Shown piece after piece: positions 12,870 to 24,470 of a stretch of DNA of 64,000 nucleotides. The translations under genes and the position numbers were made by a program. The stretch lies in contig JBAIAA010000262.1 in assembly GCA_037893245.1 (NCBI GenBank), positions 1,364,001 through 1,428,000 of the forward strand. Reading direction: 5' to 3'. The first letter of the stretch is position 1. Every line of letters begins with the position of its first letter. Source of the stretch: Crossaster papposus (Eukaryota > Echinodermata > Asteroidea > Velatida > Solasteridae). Under the pieces are notes generated by a model. That model made no database searches and had not been told where the DNA came from. It saw only the letters and a program-made list of their open reading frames with translations.

Positions 12870-13802
12870 GGACCATTACTGTTCACCATATATGCTTCTG
12901 AATTATTTGATATTATTGAAAAACATTTACCTAGTGTCCATTGTTATGCTGACGATACTCAATTGTATATGTCATTCAAACCAGGTAACATTACTGAGCA
13001 GCAAGCTGTTAGTAGTATGGAGAGTTGTATACACGCCATTCGCCAATGGATGTCACAGAACAGGCTAATTATAAATGATTCGAAAACTGAATTTATTATT
13101 ATTGGGACTAGGCAACAACTATCCAAAGTGAATATTTCTAATGTCAAAGTGGGCGATGTCAACATCTCACCAGTACTAACAGCTCGCAATCTTGGTCTTT
13201 GGTTTGATTCAAAGTTTAGTATGGCTAAACAAATCAGCAGTGTTTGTTCAATAAGCTTTTTTCATATTCACAATATTAGACATATCCGTAAATTTTTATC
13301 TAGAGACACCCTTAACATTTTGGTCCATGCTTTAATAACTTCCCGACTTGATTACTGCAACAGTCTTTATTTTGGCTTACCAAAATCATACTTGGATAAA
13401 CTACAACGTGTTCAAAATACAGCGGCAAGACTTGTATATGGTGCTTCTAGATACGCTCACGTTACCCCCCTGTTACAGACACTACACTGGCTTCCCATTC
13501 CAGCTCGTATTCAATTTAAAGTATTGTTACTGACATTTAAAGCATTTCATAACCAGGCTCCCAAATATCTTTGTGATTTATTAACAAAAAGGGCGAATTC
13601 CCGTTATTCCTTACGATCTCAAACTTCTAATCTGCTCAGTCTACCCATTGGAAAGATGTCAAAAACACTCGGTGACAGAGCATTTGTTGTAGCTGCACCC
13701 ACTTTATGGAACCGACTGCCCCAAAATGTCCGCTCAGCTCCGACCCTTGTAGATTTTAAGCGTAAGTTAAAAACACACTTGTTCCTTAGTGTATATGTAT
13801 AA
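12870..13802 (+). pseudogene. Partial non-LTR reverse transcriptase (C-terminal part)
   Basis: Open from the insertion edge to the TAA at 13800-13802, about 310 codons, with no stop or frameshift and no start of its own. It begins inside the RT palm with GPLLFTIYA, continues to the catalytic CYADDTQLYMSF (YADD encoded at 12945-12956), then the thumb and C-terminal region typical of CR1/L2 elements: KTEFIIIGTRQQL, ITSRLDYCNSL, QRVQNTAARL, LHWLPI and LGDRAFVVAAPTLWNRLP. The fingers, the first catalytic Asp and the endonuclease are absent, so it cannot be active. Any ATG- or TTG-initiated reading (for example from 12963) is arbitrary. Confidence 0.9.
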
Positions 13803-13996
13803 ATTATTGATTTACAGGGTATTCGATCGATCTATGTTATCGTACTTTTTATGTGTTAATTAATAATTTGTATCTTTTTATTGTTTAACCAATTCTTTAG
13901 CTGTAATGTAAGTACACTGCATTGTTATGCGCATTTGAACATAATTTCTTTTATGGAATTTGCGCAATATAAATTATTATTATTATTATTATTATT
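12871..13996 (+). mobile_element. 5'-truncated CR1/L2-type LINE fragment
   Basis: Interrupts the spacer between modules B and C. The satellite reads ...cactatcaag up to 12870 and resumes as aaataattgtcctgag after an (ATT)n run ending at about 13996; intact monomers read caaggaaataattatcctgag there. Only 0-2 bases are ambiguous at each edge, so there is no clear target-site duplication. Contents: the 3' third of a reverse transcriptase ORF (12870-13802), then about 190 bp of 3' UTR with TGCGCAATATAAA and the (ATT)n tail. 5' truncation is typical of target-primed reverse transcription. The other LINE in this window ends in a similar TGCGC...(TTA)n tail but has a clearly different protein sequence. 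Confidence 0.88.
13973..13996 (+). repeat. (ATT)n tail of the LINE fragment
   Basis: ATT microsatellite of about eight units directly after TGCGCAATATAAA. It marks the 3' end used for priming. Confidence 0.85.
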
Positions 13997-14112
13997 AAAT
14001 AATTGTCCTGAGCAAACCGAGGTTGTGGTCATCAGAACTCTCGGTTAATGACCAAGAAAGTGTCTACTTCGTCACTCTGAGTCGAGTACCTCAAGTGATA
14101 CCAAAAACTTGT

Positions 14113-14184
14113 TAGCAGAGCGATGTTTCGATCCTCGGACCTCTGGGTTATGAGCCCAGCACGCTTCCACTGCGCCACTCTGCT
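14113..14184 (-). pseudogene. Initiator tRNA-like copy with U33 restored
   Basis: Anticodon loop CTCATAA: C33 has become T33, the base found in elongator tRNAs; anticodon CAT kept. The T-stem has one mismatch (CGAGG/CATCG). Likely a decayed copy. Confidence 0.6.
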
Positions 14185-16242
14185 TCATATGAATTTAGAA
14201 ACAGCAAACAAAATGAAAGCAGACATTCTAAAAACATTTTAAAATATTTATTACATTTGAATAACAGTGAAGCAAAAATACCTCTTTAGAAGAGCGAGGT
14301 TTTGGTCCTCGGACCTCTGGGTTATGGGCCCAGCACGATTCCACTGCGCCACTCTACTTCATGTAAATTTAGAAACAGCAAACAAAATGAAAGCAGACAT
14401 TCTAAAAACATTCTAAAATATTTAATAAATTTGAATAACAGTGAAGCAAAAATACCTCTTTAGAAGAGCGAGGTTTTGGTCCTCGGACCTCTGGGTTATG
14501 GGCCCAGCATGCTCCCACTGCAACACTCTGCGTATAATGAAAATGAAATCACTCTCGGTTACTGACCAAGAAAGTGTCTACTTCGTCACTCTGAGTCGAA
14601 TACCTCAAGTCATACCAAAAACTTGTTAGCAGAGCGATGTTTCGATCCTCGGACCTCTGGATTATGGGCCCAGCCCGCTTCCACTGCGCCACTCTGCTTC
14701 ATATGAATTTAGAAACAGAAAACAAATGAAAGCAGACATTCTAAAAACATTCTAAAATATTTATTACATTTGAATAACAGTGAAGCAAACATTCCTCTTT
14801 AGCAGAGCGAGGTTTTGGTCCTCGGACCTCTGGGTTATGTGCCCAGCACGCTCCCACTGCTCCACTCTACTTCATGTAAATTTAGAAACAGCAAACAAAA
14901 TGAAAGCAGACATTGTAAAAACATTCTAAAATATTTATTAAATTTGAATAACAGTGAAGCAAAAATACCTCTTTAGCAGAGCGAGGTTTTGGTCTTCGGA
15001 CCTCTGGGTTATGGGCCCTGCACGCTCCCACTGCAACACACTGCGTAACTATTTTTAATGAAAATGAAATCACTATCAAGGAAATAATTACCCTGAGCAG
15101 ACCGAGGTTGTGGTCATCCGAACTCTCGGTTACTGACCAAGAAAGTGTCTACTTCTTCACTCTGAGTCGAGTACCTCAAGTCATACCAAAAACTTGTTAG
15201 CAGAGCGAGGTTCCGATCCTCGGACCTCTGGGTTATGTGCCCAGCACGCTCCCACTGCTCCACTCTACTTCATGTAAATTTAGAAACAGCAAACAAAATG
15301 AAAGCAGACATTCTAAAAACATTCTAAAATATTTATTAAATTTGAATAACAGTGAAGCAAAAATACCTCTTGAGAAGAGCGAGGTTTTGGTCCTCGGACC
15401 TCTGGGTTATGGGCCCAGCACGCTCCCACTGCAACACTCTGCGTATAATGAAAATGAAATCACTATTAAGGAAATAATTATCCTGAGCAAACCGAGGTTG
15501 TGGTCATCCGAACTCTCGGTTACTGACCAATAAAGTGTCTACTTCGTCACTCTGAGTCGAATACCTCAAGTCATACCAAAAACTTAATAGCAGAGCGATG
15601 TTTCGATCCTCGGACCTCTGGATTATGGGCCCAGCCCGCTTCCACTGCGCCACTCTGCTTCATATGAATTTAGAAACAGAAAAAAAAATGAAAGCAGACA
15701 TTCTAAAAACATTCTAAAATATTTATTACATTTGAATAACAGTGAAGCAAACATTCCTCTTTAGCAGAGCGAGGTTTTGGTCTCGGACCTCTGGGTTATG
15801 GGCCCAGCAGGCTCCCACGGCAACACACTGCGTAACTATTTTTAATGAAAATGAAATCACTATCAAGGAAATAATTATCCTGAGCAGACCGAGGTTGTGG
15901 TCATCCGAACTCTCGGTTACTGACCAAGAAAGTGTCTACTTCTTCACTCTGAGTCGAGTACCTCAAGTCATACCAAAAACTTGTTAGCAGAGCGAGGTTC
16001 CGATCCTCGGACCTCTGGGTTATGGGCCCAGCACGCTTCCACTGCGCCACTCTGCTTCATATGAATTTAGAAATAGAAAACAAAATGAAAGCAGACATTC
16101 TAAAAACATTCTAAAATATTTATTACATTTGAATAACAGTGAAGCAAACATTCCTCTTTAGCAGAGCGAGGTTTTGGTCCTCGGACTTCTGGGTTATGTG
16201 CCCAGCACGCTCCCACTGCTCCACTCTGCGTAACTATATTTA

Positions 16243-16270
16243 ATGAAAATGAAAATGAAAATGAAAATGA
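16243..16270 (+). repeat. (GAAAAT)n expansion in B-C spacer
   Basis: The spacer motif aatgaaaatgaaatc of ordinary monomers is extended to four or more GAAAAT hexamers. Further expanded copies lie near 16662, 17702 and 18342. On the tRNA strand the motif reads ATTTTC, giving short T4 runs. Confidence 0.75.
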
Positions 16271-17860
16271 AATCACTATCAAGGAAATAATTATTCTGAG
16301 CAGACAGAGGTTGTGGTCATCCGAACTCTCGGTTACTGACCATGAAAGTGTCTACTTCGTCACTCTGAGTGAAGTACCTCAAGTCATACCAAAAACTTGT
16401 TAGCAGAGCGAGGTTTCGTTCCTCGTACATCTGGGTTATGGGCCCAGCACGCTTCCCCTGCGCTACTCTGCTTCATGTAAATTTAGAAACAGCAAACAAA
16501 ATGAAAGCAGACATTCTAAAAACATTCTAAAATATTTATTATATTTAAATAACAGTGAAGCAAACATACCTCTTTAGAAGAGCGAGGTTTTGGTCTTCGG
16601 ACCTCTGGGTTATGGGCCCAGCACGCTCCCACTGCACCACTCTGCGTAACTATATTTAATGAAAATGAAAATGAAAATGAAAATGAAATCACTATCAAGG
16701 AAATAATTATTCTGAGCAGACAGAGGTTGTGGTCATCCGAACTCTCGGTTACTGAACATGAAAGTGTCTACTTCGTCACTCTGAGTGAAGTACCTCAAGT
16801 CATACCAAAAACTTGTTAGCAGAGCGAGGTTTCGTTCCTCGTACATCTGGGTTATGGGCCCAGCACGCTTCCACTGCGCTACTCTGCTTCATGTAAATTT
16901 AGAAACAGCAAACAAAATGAAAGCAGACATTCTAAAAACATTCTAAAATATTTATTAAATTTGAATAACAGTGAAGCAAAAATACCTCTTTAGCAGAGCG
17001 ATGTTTTGGTTTTCGGATCTCTGGGTTATGGGCCCAGCACGCTCCCACTGCAACACTCTGCGTAACTATTTATAATGAAAATGAATATGAAATCACTATC
17101 AAGCAAATAATTATTCTGAGCAGACCGAGGTTGTGGTCATCCCAACTCTCACTTACTTACAAAGAAAGTGTCCACTTCGTCACTCTGAGTCGAGTACCTC
17201 AAGTAATACCAACAACTTGTTAGCAGAGCGAGGTTTCGATCCTCGGACCTATGGGTTATAGGCCCAGCACGCTTCCACTGCACCACTCTTCTTGATGTAA
17301 ATTTAGAAACAGTAAACAAAATGAAAGCAGACATTCTAAAAACATTCTAAAATATGTATTAAATTTGAATAACAGTGAAGCAAATATACCTCTTTAGCAT
17401 AGCGAGGTTTTGGTCTTCGGACCTCTGGGTTAAGGGCCCAGCACGCTTCCACTGCGCCACTCTGCGTAACTATTTTTAAAGAAAATGAAATTACTATCAA
17501 GGAAATAATTATCCTGAGCAGACCGAGGTTGTGGTCATCCGAACTCTCGGTTACTGACCAAGAAAGTGTCCACTTCGTCACTCTGAGTCGAGCAACTCAA
17601 GTCATACCAAAAACTTGTTAGCAGAGCGAGGTTTCGATCATCGGACCTCTGGGTTATGGCCCCAGCACGCTTCCACTGCGCCACTCTGCGTAACTATTTG
17701 TAATGAAAATGAAAATGAAAATGAAAATGAAATCACTATCAAAGAAATAATTATCCTGAGCAGACCGAGGTTGTGGTCATCCCAACTCTCGGTTACTGAC
17801 AAAGAAAGTGTCCACTTCGTCACTCTGAGTCGAGCAACTCAAGTCATACCAAAAACTTGT

Positions 17861-17932
17861 TAGCAGAGCGAGGTTTCGATCCTCGGACCTCTGGGTTATA
17901 GGCCCAGCACGCTTTCACTGCGCCACTCTGCT
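17861..17932 (-). tRNA. Initiator-body tRNA with TAT anticodon
   Basis: All four stems are the canonical ones (acceptor, GCGC/GCGT, CTGGG/CCCAG, CGAGG/CCTCG). The loop is CCTATAA, anticodon TAT (AUA, isoleucine), with C33. The D-loop is AGTGAAA rather than AGTGGAA, losing one of the conserved G pair. T5 at 17851-17855. A weaker relative with the same anticodon lies at 17221-17292, with acceptor damage. A decayed initiator is more likely than a working tRNA-Ile. Confidence 0.55.
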
Positions 17933-20035
17933 TCATGTAAATTTAGAAACAGTAAACGAAATGAAAGCAGACATTCTAAAAACATTCTAAAATATTTATT
18001 AAATTTGAATAACAGTAAATCAAAAATACCTCTTTAGCAGAGCGAGGTTTTGGTTCTCGGACCACTGGGTTATGGGCCCCGCACCCTCCCACTGCACCAC
18101 TCTGCGTAACTATTGTTAATGAAAATGAAATCACTATCAAGCAAATAATTATCCTGAGCAGACCGAGGTTGTGGTCATCCGCACTCTCGGTTACTGACCA
18201 AAAAAGTGTCTACTTCGTCACTCTGAGTGAAGTACCTCAAGTCATACCAACAACTTGTTAGCAGAGCGAGGTTGCGATACTCGTACCTCTGGGTTATGGG
18301 CCCAGCACGCTTCCACTGCGCCACTCTGCGTAACTATTTTTAATGAAAATGAAAATGAAAATAAAAATGAAATCACTATCAAGGAAATAATTATCCTGAG
18401 CAGACCGAGGTTGTGGTCATCCGAACTCTCGGTTACTGAACAAAAAAGTGTCTACTTCGTCACTCTGAGTCGAGTACCTCAAATAATACCAAAAACTTGT
18501 TAGCAGAGCGATGTTTCGATGCTCGGACCTCTGGGTTATGGGCCCAGCACGCTTCCACTGCGCTACCCTGCTTCATGTAAATTTAGAAACAGCAAACAAA
18601 ATGAAAGCAGACATTCTAAAAACATTCTAAAATATTAATAACATTTGAATAACAGTGAAGCAAAAATACCTCTTTAGCAGAGCGAGGTTTTTGTCCTCGG
18701 ACCTCTGGGTTATGGGCCCAGCAAGCTTCCACTGCGCTACTCTGCTTCATGTAAATTTAGAAACAGCAAACGAAATTAAAGCAGACATTCTAAAAACATT
18801 CTAAAATATTTATTAAATTTGAATAACAGTGAAGCAAAAATACCTCTTTAGCAGAGCGAGGTTTTGGTCTTCGGACCTTCTGGTTATGGGCCCAGCACGC
18901 TCCCACTGCAACACTCTGCGTAACTATTTTTAATGAAAATGAAATCACTATCAAGGAAATAATTATCCTGAGCAGACCGACGTTGTGGTCATCCGACCTC
19001 TCCGTTACTGACCAAGAAAGTGTCTACTTCGTCACTCTGAGTCGAGTACCTCAAGTAATACCAAACACCTGTTAGCAGAGCGAGGTTTCGATCCTCGGAC
19101 CTCTGTGTTATGGGCCTAGCACGCTTCCACTGCGCCACTCTGCTTCATGTGTATTTAGAAACAACAAACAAAATTAAAGCACACGTTCTAAAAACATTCT
19201 AAAATATTTATTACATTTCAATAACAGTGAAGCAAAAATACCTCTTTAGCAGAGCGAGGTTTTGGTCCTCGGACCTCTGGGCCCAGCACGCTCCCACTGC
19301 AACACTCTGCGTAACTATTTGTAATGAAAATGAAATCACTATCAAGGAAATAATTATCCTGAGCAGACCGAGGTTGTGGTCATCCGAACTCTCGGTTACT
19401 GACCAAGAAAGTGTCTACTTCGTCACTCTGAGTCGAGTACCTCAAGTCATACCGAAAACTTGTTAGCAGAGCGAGGTTTCGATCTTCGGACCTCTGGGTT
19501 ATGGGCCCAGCACGCTTCCACTGCGCCACTCTGCTTCATGTGAATTTAGAAACAGCAAACAAAATTAAAGCAGACATTCTAAAAACATTCTAAAATATGC
19601 ATTACATTTGAATAACAGTGAAGCAAAAATACCTCTTTAGCCGAGCGAGGTTTTGGTCCTCGGACATCTGGGTTATGGGCCCAGCACGCTCCCACTGCTC
19701 CACTTTACTTCATGTAAATTGAGAAACAGCAAACAAAATGAAAGCAGACATTCTAAAAACATTATAAAATATTTATTAAATTGGAATAACAGTGAAGCAA
19801 AAATACCTCTTTAGCAGAGCGAGGTTTTGGTCTTCGGACCTTCTGGTTATGGGCCCAGCACGCTCCAACTGCAACACTCTGCGTAACTATTTTTAATGAA
19901 AATGAAATCACTAACAAGGAAATAATTATCCTGAGCAGACCGACGTTGTGGTCATCCGACCTCTCCGTTACTGAACAAGAAAGTGTCTACTTCGTCACTC
20001 TGAGTCAAGTACCTCAAGTAATACCAAACACCTGT

Positions 20036-20107
20036 TAGCAGAGCGAGGTTTCGATCCTCGGACCTCTGGGTTATGGGCCCAGCACGCTTCCACTGCGCCA
20101 CTCTGCT
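20036..20107 (-). tRNA. tRNA-iMet(CAT): Initiator tRNA-Met (CAT), perfect body, no proximal terminator
   Basis: Identical to 351-422. The downstream sequence on the tRNA strand is ACAGGTGTTTGG: the usual T5 is reduced to TTT. The next T4 is in the ATTTTC motif beyond the following C module, roughly 140 nt on. Confidence 0.87.
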
Positions 20108-21005
20108 TCATGTGTATTTAGAAACAACAAACAAAATTAAAGCACACGTTCTAAAAACATTCTAAAATATTTATTACATTTCAATAACAGTCAAGCAAAA
20201 ATACCTCTTTAGCAGAGCGAGGTTTTGGTCCTCGGACCTCTTAGTTATGGACCCAGCACGGTCCCACTGCTCCACTATGCGTAACTATTTTTAATGAAAA
20301 TGAAATCACTATTAAGTAAATAATTATCCTGAGCAGACCGACGTTGTGGTCATCCGACCTCTCCGTTACTGACCAAGAAAGTGTCTACTTCGTCACTCTG
20401 AGTCGAGTACCTCAAGTAATACCAACAACTTGTTAGCAGAGCGAGGTTTTGGTCCTCGGACCTCTGGGTTATGGGTCCAGCACGCTCCCATTGCGCCACT
20501 CTGCTTCATGTGAATTTAGAAACAGCAAAGAAAATTAAAGCAGACATTCTAAAAACATTCTAAAATATGCATTACATTTGAATAACAGTGAAGCAAAAAT
20601 ACCTCTTTAGCCGAGCGAGGTTTTGGTCCTCGGACATCTGGGTTATGGGCCCAGCACGCTCCCACTGCTCCACTTTACTTCATGTAAATTGAGAAACAAC
20701 AAACAAAATGAAAGCAGACATTCTAAAAACATTATAACATATTTATTAAATTGGAATAACTGTGAAGCAAAAATACCTCTTTAGCAGAGCGAGGTTTTGG
20801 TCTTCGGACCTTCTGGTTATGAGCCCAGCACGCTCCAACTGCAACACTCTGCGTAACTATTTTTAATGAAAATGAAATCACTAACAAGGAAATAATTATC
20901 CTGAGCAGACCGACGTTGTGGTCATCCGCCGTCTCCGTTACTGATCAAGAAAGTGTCTACTTCGTCACTCTGAGTCAAGTACCTCAAGTAATACCAAACA
21001 CCTGT

Positions 21006-21077
21006 TAGCAGAGCGAGGTTTCGATCCTCGGACCTCTGGGTTATGGGCCCAGCACGCTTCCACTGCGCCACTCTGCT
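21006..21077 (-). tRNA. tRNA-iMet(CAT): Initiator tRNA-Met (CAT), perfect body, no proximal terminator
   Basis: Identical body 970 bp after 20036; downstream TTT only. Its own 5' spacer is interrupted by the 588-bp insertion starting at 21138. Confidence 0.87.
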
Positions 21078-21138
21078 TCATGTGTATTTAGAAACAACAA
21101 ACAAAATTAAAGCACACGTTCTAAAAACATTCTAAAAT

Positions 21139-21168
21139 CATCATCATACTTCATCATCATCATACTAT
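21139..21168 (+). repeat. CAT trinucleotide microsatellite
   Basis: Two CATCAT runs at the 5' end of the inserted element, separated by acttcat. Confidence 0.8.
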
Positions 21169-21293
21169 AATTCGAGCAACGTTTGTCTGTTTGTTTCGCT
21201 ACTCCTCCCAAGTCCTTGGTCCGATCTCGCCCAAACTTGGTGGGTGGATGTAAGTTCACCCCAGAATTGCCCTTGAGGGGTTCATTTTTGGAA

Positions 21294-21328
21294 AGGTCAA
21301 GGTCACTGGGGTCAAAGGTCAAAGGTCA
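21294..21328 (+). promoter_or_regulatory. Cluster of AGGTCA half-sites (DR0/DR1)
   Basis: Half-sites at 21294-21299, 21300-21305, GGGTCA at 21309-21314, and AGGTCA at 21316-21321 and 21323-21328. The last three form two overlapping direct repeats with one-base spacing (DR1), the layout bound by RXR- and HNF4-type nuclear receptors. Similar half-sites recur before each 132-bp repeat. Binding is inferred from the motif only. Confidence 0.5.
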
Positions 21329-21340
21329 AATGTTCGTTTT

Positions 21341-21700
21341 TCGCTACTCCTCCCAAGTCCTTGGTCCGATCTCGCCCAAACTTACGGGTACGGGTACGTC
21401 ACCCCATCCCCAACTTCCCTTCTTCCGGTCATATGTCAAGGTCACTGGGGTCAAAGGTCAAATGTTCGTTTTTCGCTACTCCTCCCAAGTCCTTGGTCCG
21501 ATCTCGCCCAAACTTACGGGTACGGGTACGTCACCCCATCCCCAACTTCCCTTCTTCCGGTCATATGTCAAGGTCACTGGGGTCAAAGGTCAAATGTTCG
21601 TTTTTCGCTACTCCTCCCAAGTCCTTGGTCCGATCTCGCCCAAACTTACGGGTACGGGTACGTCACCCCATCCCCAACTTCCCTTCTTCCGGTCATATAT
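21341..21700 (+). repeat. Tandem 132-bp repeat inside the inserted element
   Basis: Copies start with tcgctactcctcccaagtcc at 21341, 21473 and 21605, exactly 132 bp apart. The third is cut short after ggtcatat (about 21697). A diverged earlier copy starts at 21196, 145 bp before the first. The copies are nearly identical to one another, so this amplification is recent. Confidence 0.9.
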
Positions 21701-22563
21701 TACACCCACGGGTACTTTTGACTAGTATTTATTACATTTCAATAACAGTGAAGCAAAAATACCTCTTTAGCAGAGCGAGGTTTTGGTCCTCGGACCTCTT
21801 GGTTATGGACCCAGCACGGTCCCACTGCTCCACTATGCCTAACTATTTTTAATGAAAATGAAATCACTATTAAGTAAATAATTATCCTGAGCAGACCGAC
21901 GTTGTGGTCATCCGACCTTTCCGTTACTGACCAAGAAAGTGTCTACTTCGTCACTCTGAGTCGAGTACCTCAAGTAATACCAACAACTTGTTAGCAGAGC
22001 GAGGTTTTGGTCCTCGGACCTCTGGGTTATGGGTCCAGCACGCTCCCATTGCGCCACTCTGCTTCATGTGGATTTAGAAACAGAAAACAAAATTAAAGCA
22101 GACATTCTAAAAACATTCTAAAATATGCATTACATTTGAATAACAGTGAAGCAAAAATACCTCTTTAGCCGAGCGAGGTTTTGGTCCTCGGACATCTGGG
22201 TTATGGGCCCAGCACGCTCCCACTGCTCCACTTTACTTCATGTAAATTGAGAAACAGCAAACAAAATGAAAGCAGACATTCTAAAAACATTATAAAATAT
22301 GTATTACATTGGAATAACGGTGAAGCAAAAATACCTCTTTAGCAGAGCGAGGTTTTGGTCTTCGGACCTTCTGGTTATGGGCCCAGCACGCTCCCACTGC
22401 AACACTCTGCGTAACTATTTTTAATGAAAATGAAATCACTATCAAGGAAATAATTATCCTGAGCAGACCGACGTTGTGGTCATCCGACCTCTCCGTTACT
22501 GACCAAGAAAGTGTCTACTTCGTCACTCTGAGTCGAGTACCTCAAGTAATACCAAACACCTGT

Positions 22564-22635
22564 TAGCAGAGCGAGGTTTCGATCCTCGGACATCTGGGTT
22601 ATGGGCCCAGCACGCTTCCACTGCGCCACTCTGCT
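22564..22635 (-). tRNA. tRNA-iMet(CAT): Initiator tRNA-Met (CAT), variable-loop variant
   Basis: Differs from 351-422 by one base: variable loop ATGTC instead of AGGTC. All stems intact. Downstream TTT only. Confidence 0.8.
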
Positions 22636-23533
22636 TCATGTGTATTTAGAAACAACAAACAAAATTAAAGCACACGTTCTAAAAACATTCTAAAATATTT
22701 ATTACATTTCAATAACAGTCAAGCAAAAATACCTCTTTAGCAGAGCGAGGTTTTGGTCCTCGGACCTCTTGGTTATGGACCCAGCACGGTCCCACTGCTC
22801 CACTATGCCTAACTATTTTTAATGAAAATGAAATCACTATTAAGTAAATAATTATCCTGAGCAGACCGACGTTGTGGTCATCCGACCTTTCCGTTACTGA
22901 CCAAGAAAGTGTCTACTTCGTCACTCTGAGTCGAGTACCTCAAGTAATACCAACAACTTGTTAGCAGAGCGAGGTTTTGGTCCTCGGACCTCTGGGTTAT
23001 GGGTCCAGCACGCTCCCATTGCGCCACTCTGCTTCATGTGAATTTAGAAACAGAAAACAAAATTAAAGCAGACATTCTAAAAACATTCTAAAATATGCAT
23101 TACATTTGAATAACAGTGAAGCAAAAATACCTCTTTAGCCGAGCGAGGTTTTGGTCCTCGGACATCTGGGTTATGGGCCCAGCACGCTCCCACTGCTCCA
23201 CTTTACTTCACGTAAATTGAGAAACAGCAAACAAAATGAAAGCAGACATTCTAAAAACATTATAAAATATGTATTACATTGGAATAACGGTGAAGCAAAA
23301 ATACCTCTTTAGCAGAGCGAGGTTTTGGTCTTCGGACCTTCTGGTTATGGGCCCAGCACGCTCCCACTGCAACACTCTGCGTAACTATTTTTAATGAAAA
23401 TGAAATCACTATCAAGGAAATAATTATCCTGAGCAGACCGACGTTGTGGTCATCCGACCTCTCCGTTACTGACCAAGAAAGTGTCTACTTCGTCACTCTG
23501 AGTCGAGTACCTCAAGTAATACCAAACACCTGT

Positions 23534-23605
23534 TAGCAGAGCGAGGTTTCGATCCTCGGACCTCTGGGTTATGGGCCCAGCACGCTTCCACTGCGCCACT
23601 CTGCT
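23534..23605 (-). tRNA. tRNA-iMet(CAT): Initiator tRNA-Met (CAT), perfect body, no proximal terminator
   Basis: Identical body. Partner in the segmental duplication is 34561-34632 (offset 11,027). Confidence 0.87.
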
Positions 23606-24470
23606 TCATGTGTATTTAGAAACAACAAACAAAATTATAGCACACGTTCTAAAAACATTCTAAAATATTTATTACATTTCAATAACAGTGAAGCAAAAAT
23701 ACCTCTTTAGCAGAGCGAGGTTTTGGTCCTCGGACCTCTGGGTTATGGGCCCAGCACGCTCCCACTGCAACACTCTGCGTAACTATTTGTAATGAAAATG
23801 AAATCACTATCAAGGAAATAATTATCCTGAGCAGACCGAGGTTGTGGTCATCCGAACTCTCGGTTACTGACCAAGAAAGTGTCCACTTCGTCACTCTGAG
23901 TCGAGTACCTCAAGTCATACCGAAAACTTGTTAGCAGAGCGAGGTTTCGATCTTCGGACCTCTGGGTTATGGGCCCAGCACGCTGCCACTGCGCCACTCT
24001 GCTTCATGTGAATTTAGAAACAGCAAACAAAATTAAAGCAGACATTCTAAAAACATTCTAAAATATGCATTACATTTGAATAACAGTGAAGCAAAAATAC
24101 CTGCTTCATGTGTATTTAGAAACAACAAACAAAATTAAAGCACACGTTCTAAAAACATTCTAAAATATTTATTACATTTCAATAACAGTCAAGCAAAAAT
24201 ACCTCTTTAGCAGAGCGAGGTTTTGGTCCTCGGACCTCTTGGTTATGGACCCAGCACGGTCCCACTGCTCCACTATGCCTAACTATTTTTAATGAAAATG
24301 AAATCACTATTAAGTAAATAATTATCCTGAGCAGACCGACGTTGTGGTCATCCGACCTTTCCGTTACTGACCAAGAAAGTGTCTACTTCGTCACTCTGAG
24401 TCGAGTACCTCAAGTAATACCAACAACTTGTTAGCAGAGCGAGGTTTTGGTCCTCGGACCTCTGGGTTAT

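Larger units (their letters stand above)
1..12870 (-). repeat. tRNA-iMet satellite array, block I
   Basis: Head-to-tail array of about 398-bp monomers, each made of three initiator-tRNA-derived modules (A, B, C), all on the minus strand. It enters from the left edge of the window. Most A modules here carry CTTCGG instead of CCTCGG on the plus strand, which puts an A:C mismatch in the T-stem, or they carry anticodon CTT. Perfect copies are at 351-422, 1310-1381 and 11687-11758. Some monomers are shortened: near 750-770 a C module is followed by a second C with A and B missing, and the same kind of junction recurs near 2110, 4430, 7550 and 12270. The many 60-82 codon ORFs are periodic with the satellite and are not genes. 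No other gene is seen. Confidence 0.93.
13997..21137 (-). repeat. tRNA-iMet satellite array, block II (diverged)
   Basis: Continuation of the array with more sequence variety than block I: shortened monomers, A modules with ggttccg or atgtttcg T-arm changes, and anticodon variants. The AT-rich spacer before module C contains expanded GAAAAT hexamers near 16243, 16662, 17702 and 18342. From about 18.7 kb the units change to the block III style (C modules reading ccgacgttg, spacers with gtgtattt and aacaac). Perfect tRNA copies occur only near the right end (20036, 21006). No other gene seen. Confidence 0.9.
21138..21725 (+). mobile_element. Probable non-autonomous Helitron, 588 bp
   Basis: Sibling copies of the 970-bp unit provide the empty site: the monomer reads tctaaaatatttattac. 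Here it is split as tctaaaa and tatttattac with exactly 588 bp between, and the landmark spacing across it is 1,558 instead of 970. The insert starts with TC, ends with CTAG, sits between host A and T and has no target duplication. Those are the canonical Helitron ends and target. ACCCACGGGT, a short GC-rich inverted repeat, lies eight bases before CTAG; it is weak as a Helitron hairpin. Inside are a CATCAT microsatellite at the 5' end and tandem 132-bp repeats. It encodes no transposase; the ORF at 21183-21725 follows the tandem repeat and is not a gene. Confidence 0.75.

Noticed and set aside
21183-21725. 180- and 163-codon plus-strand ORFs in the inserted element
   Set aside because: Two overlapping frames stay open only because the 132-bp unit is a multiple of three and lacks stops; the translation is a simple threefold repeat with no known domain.
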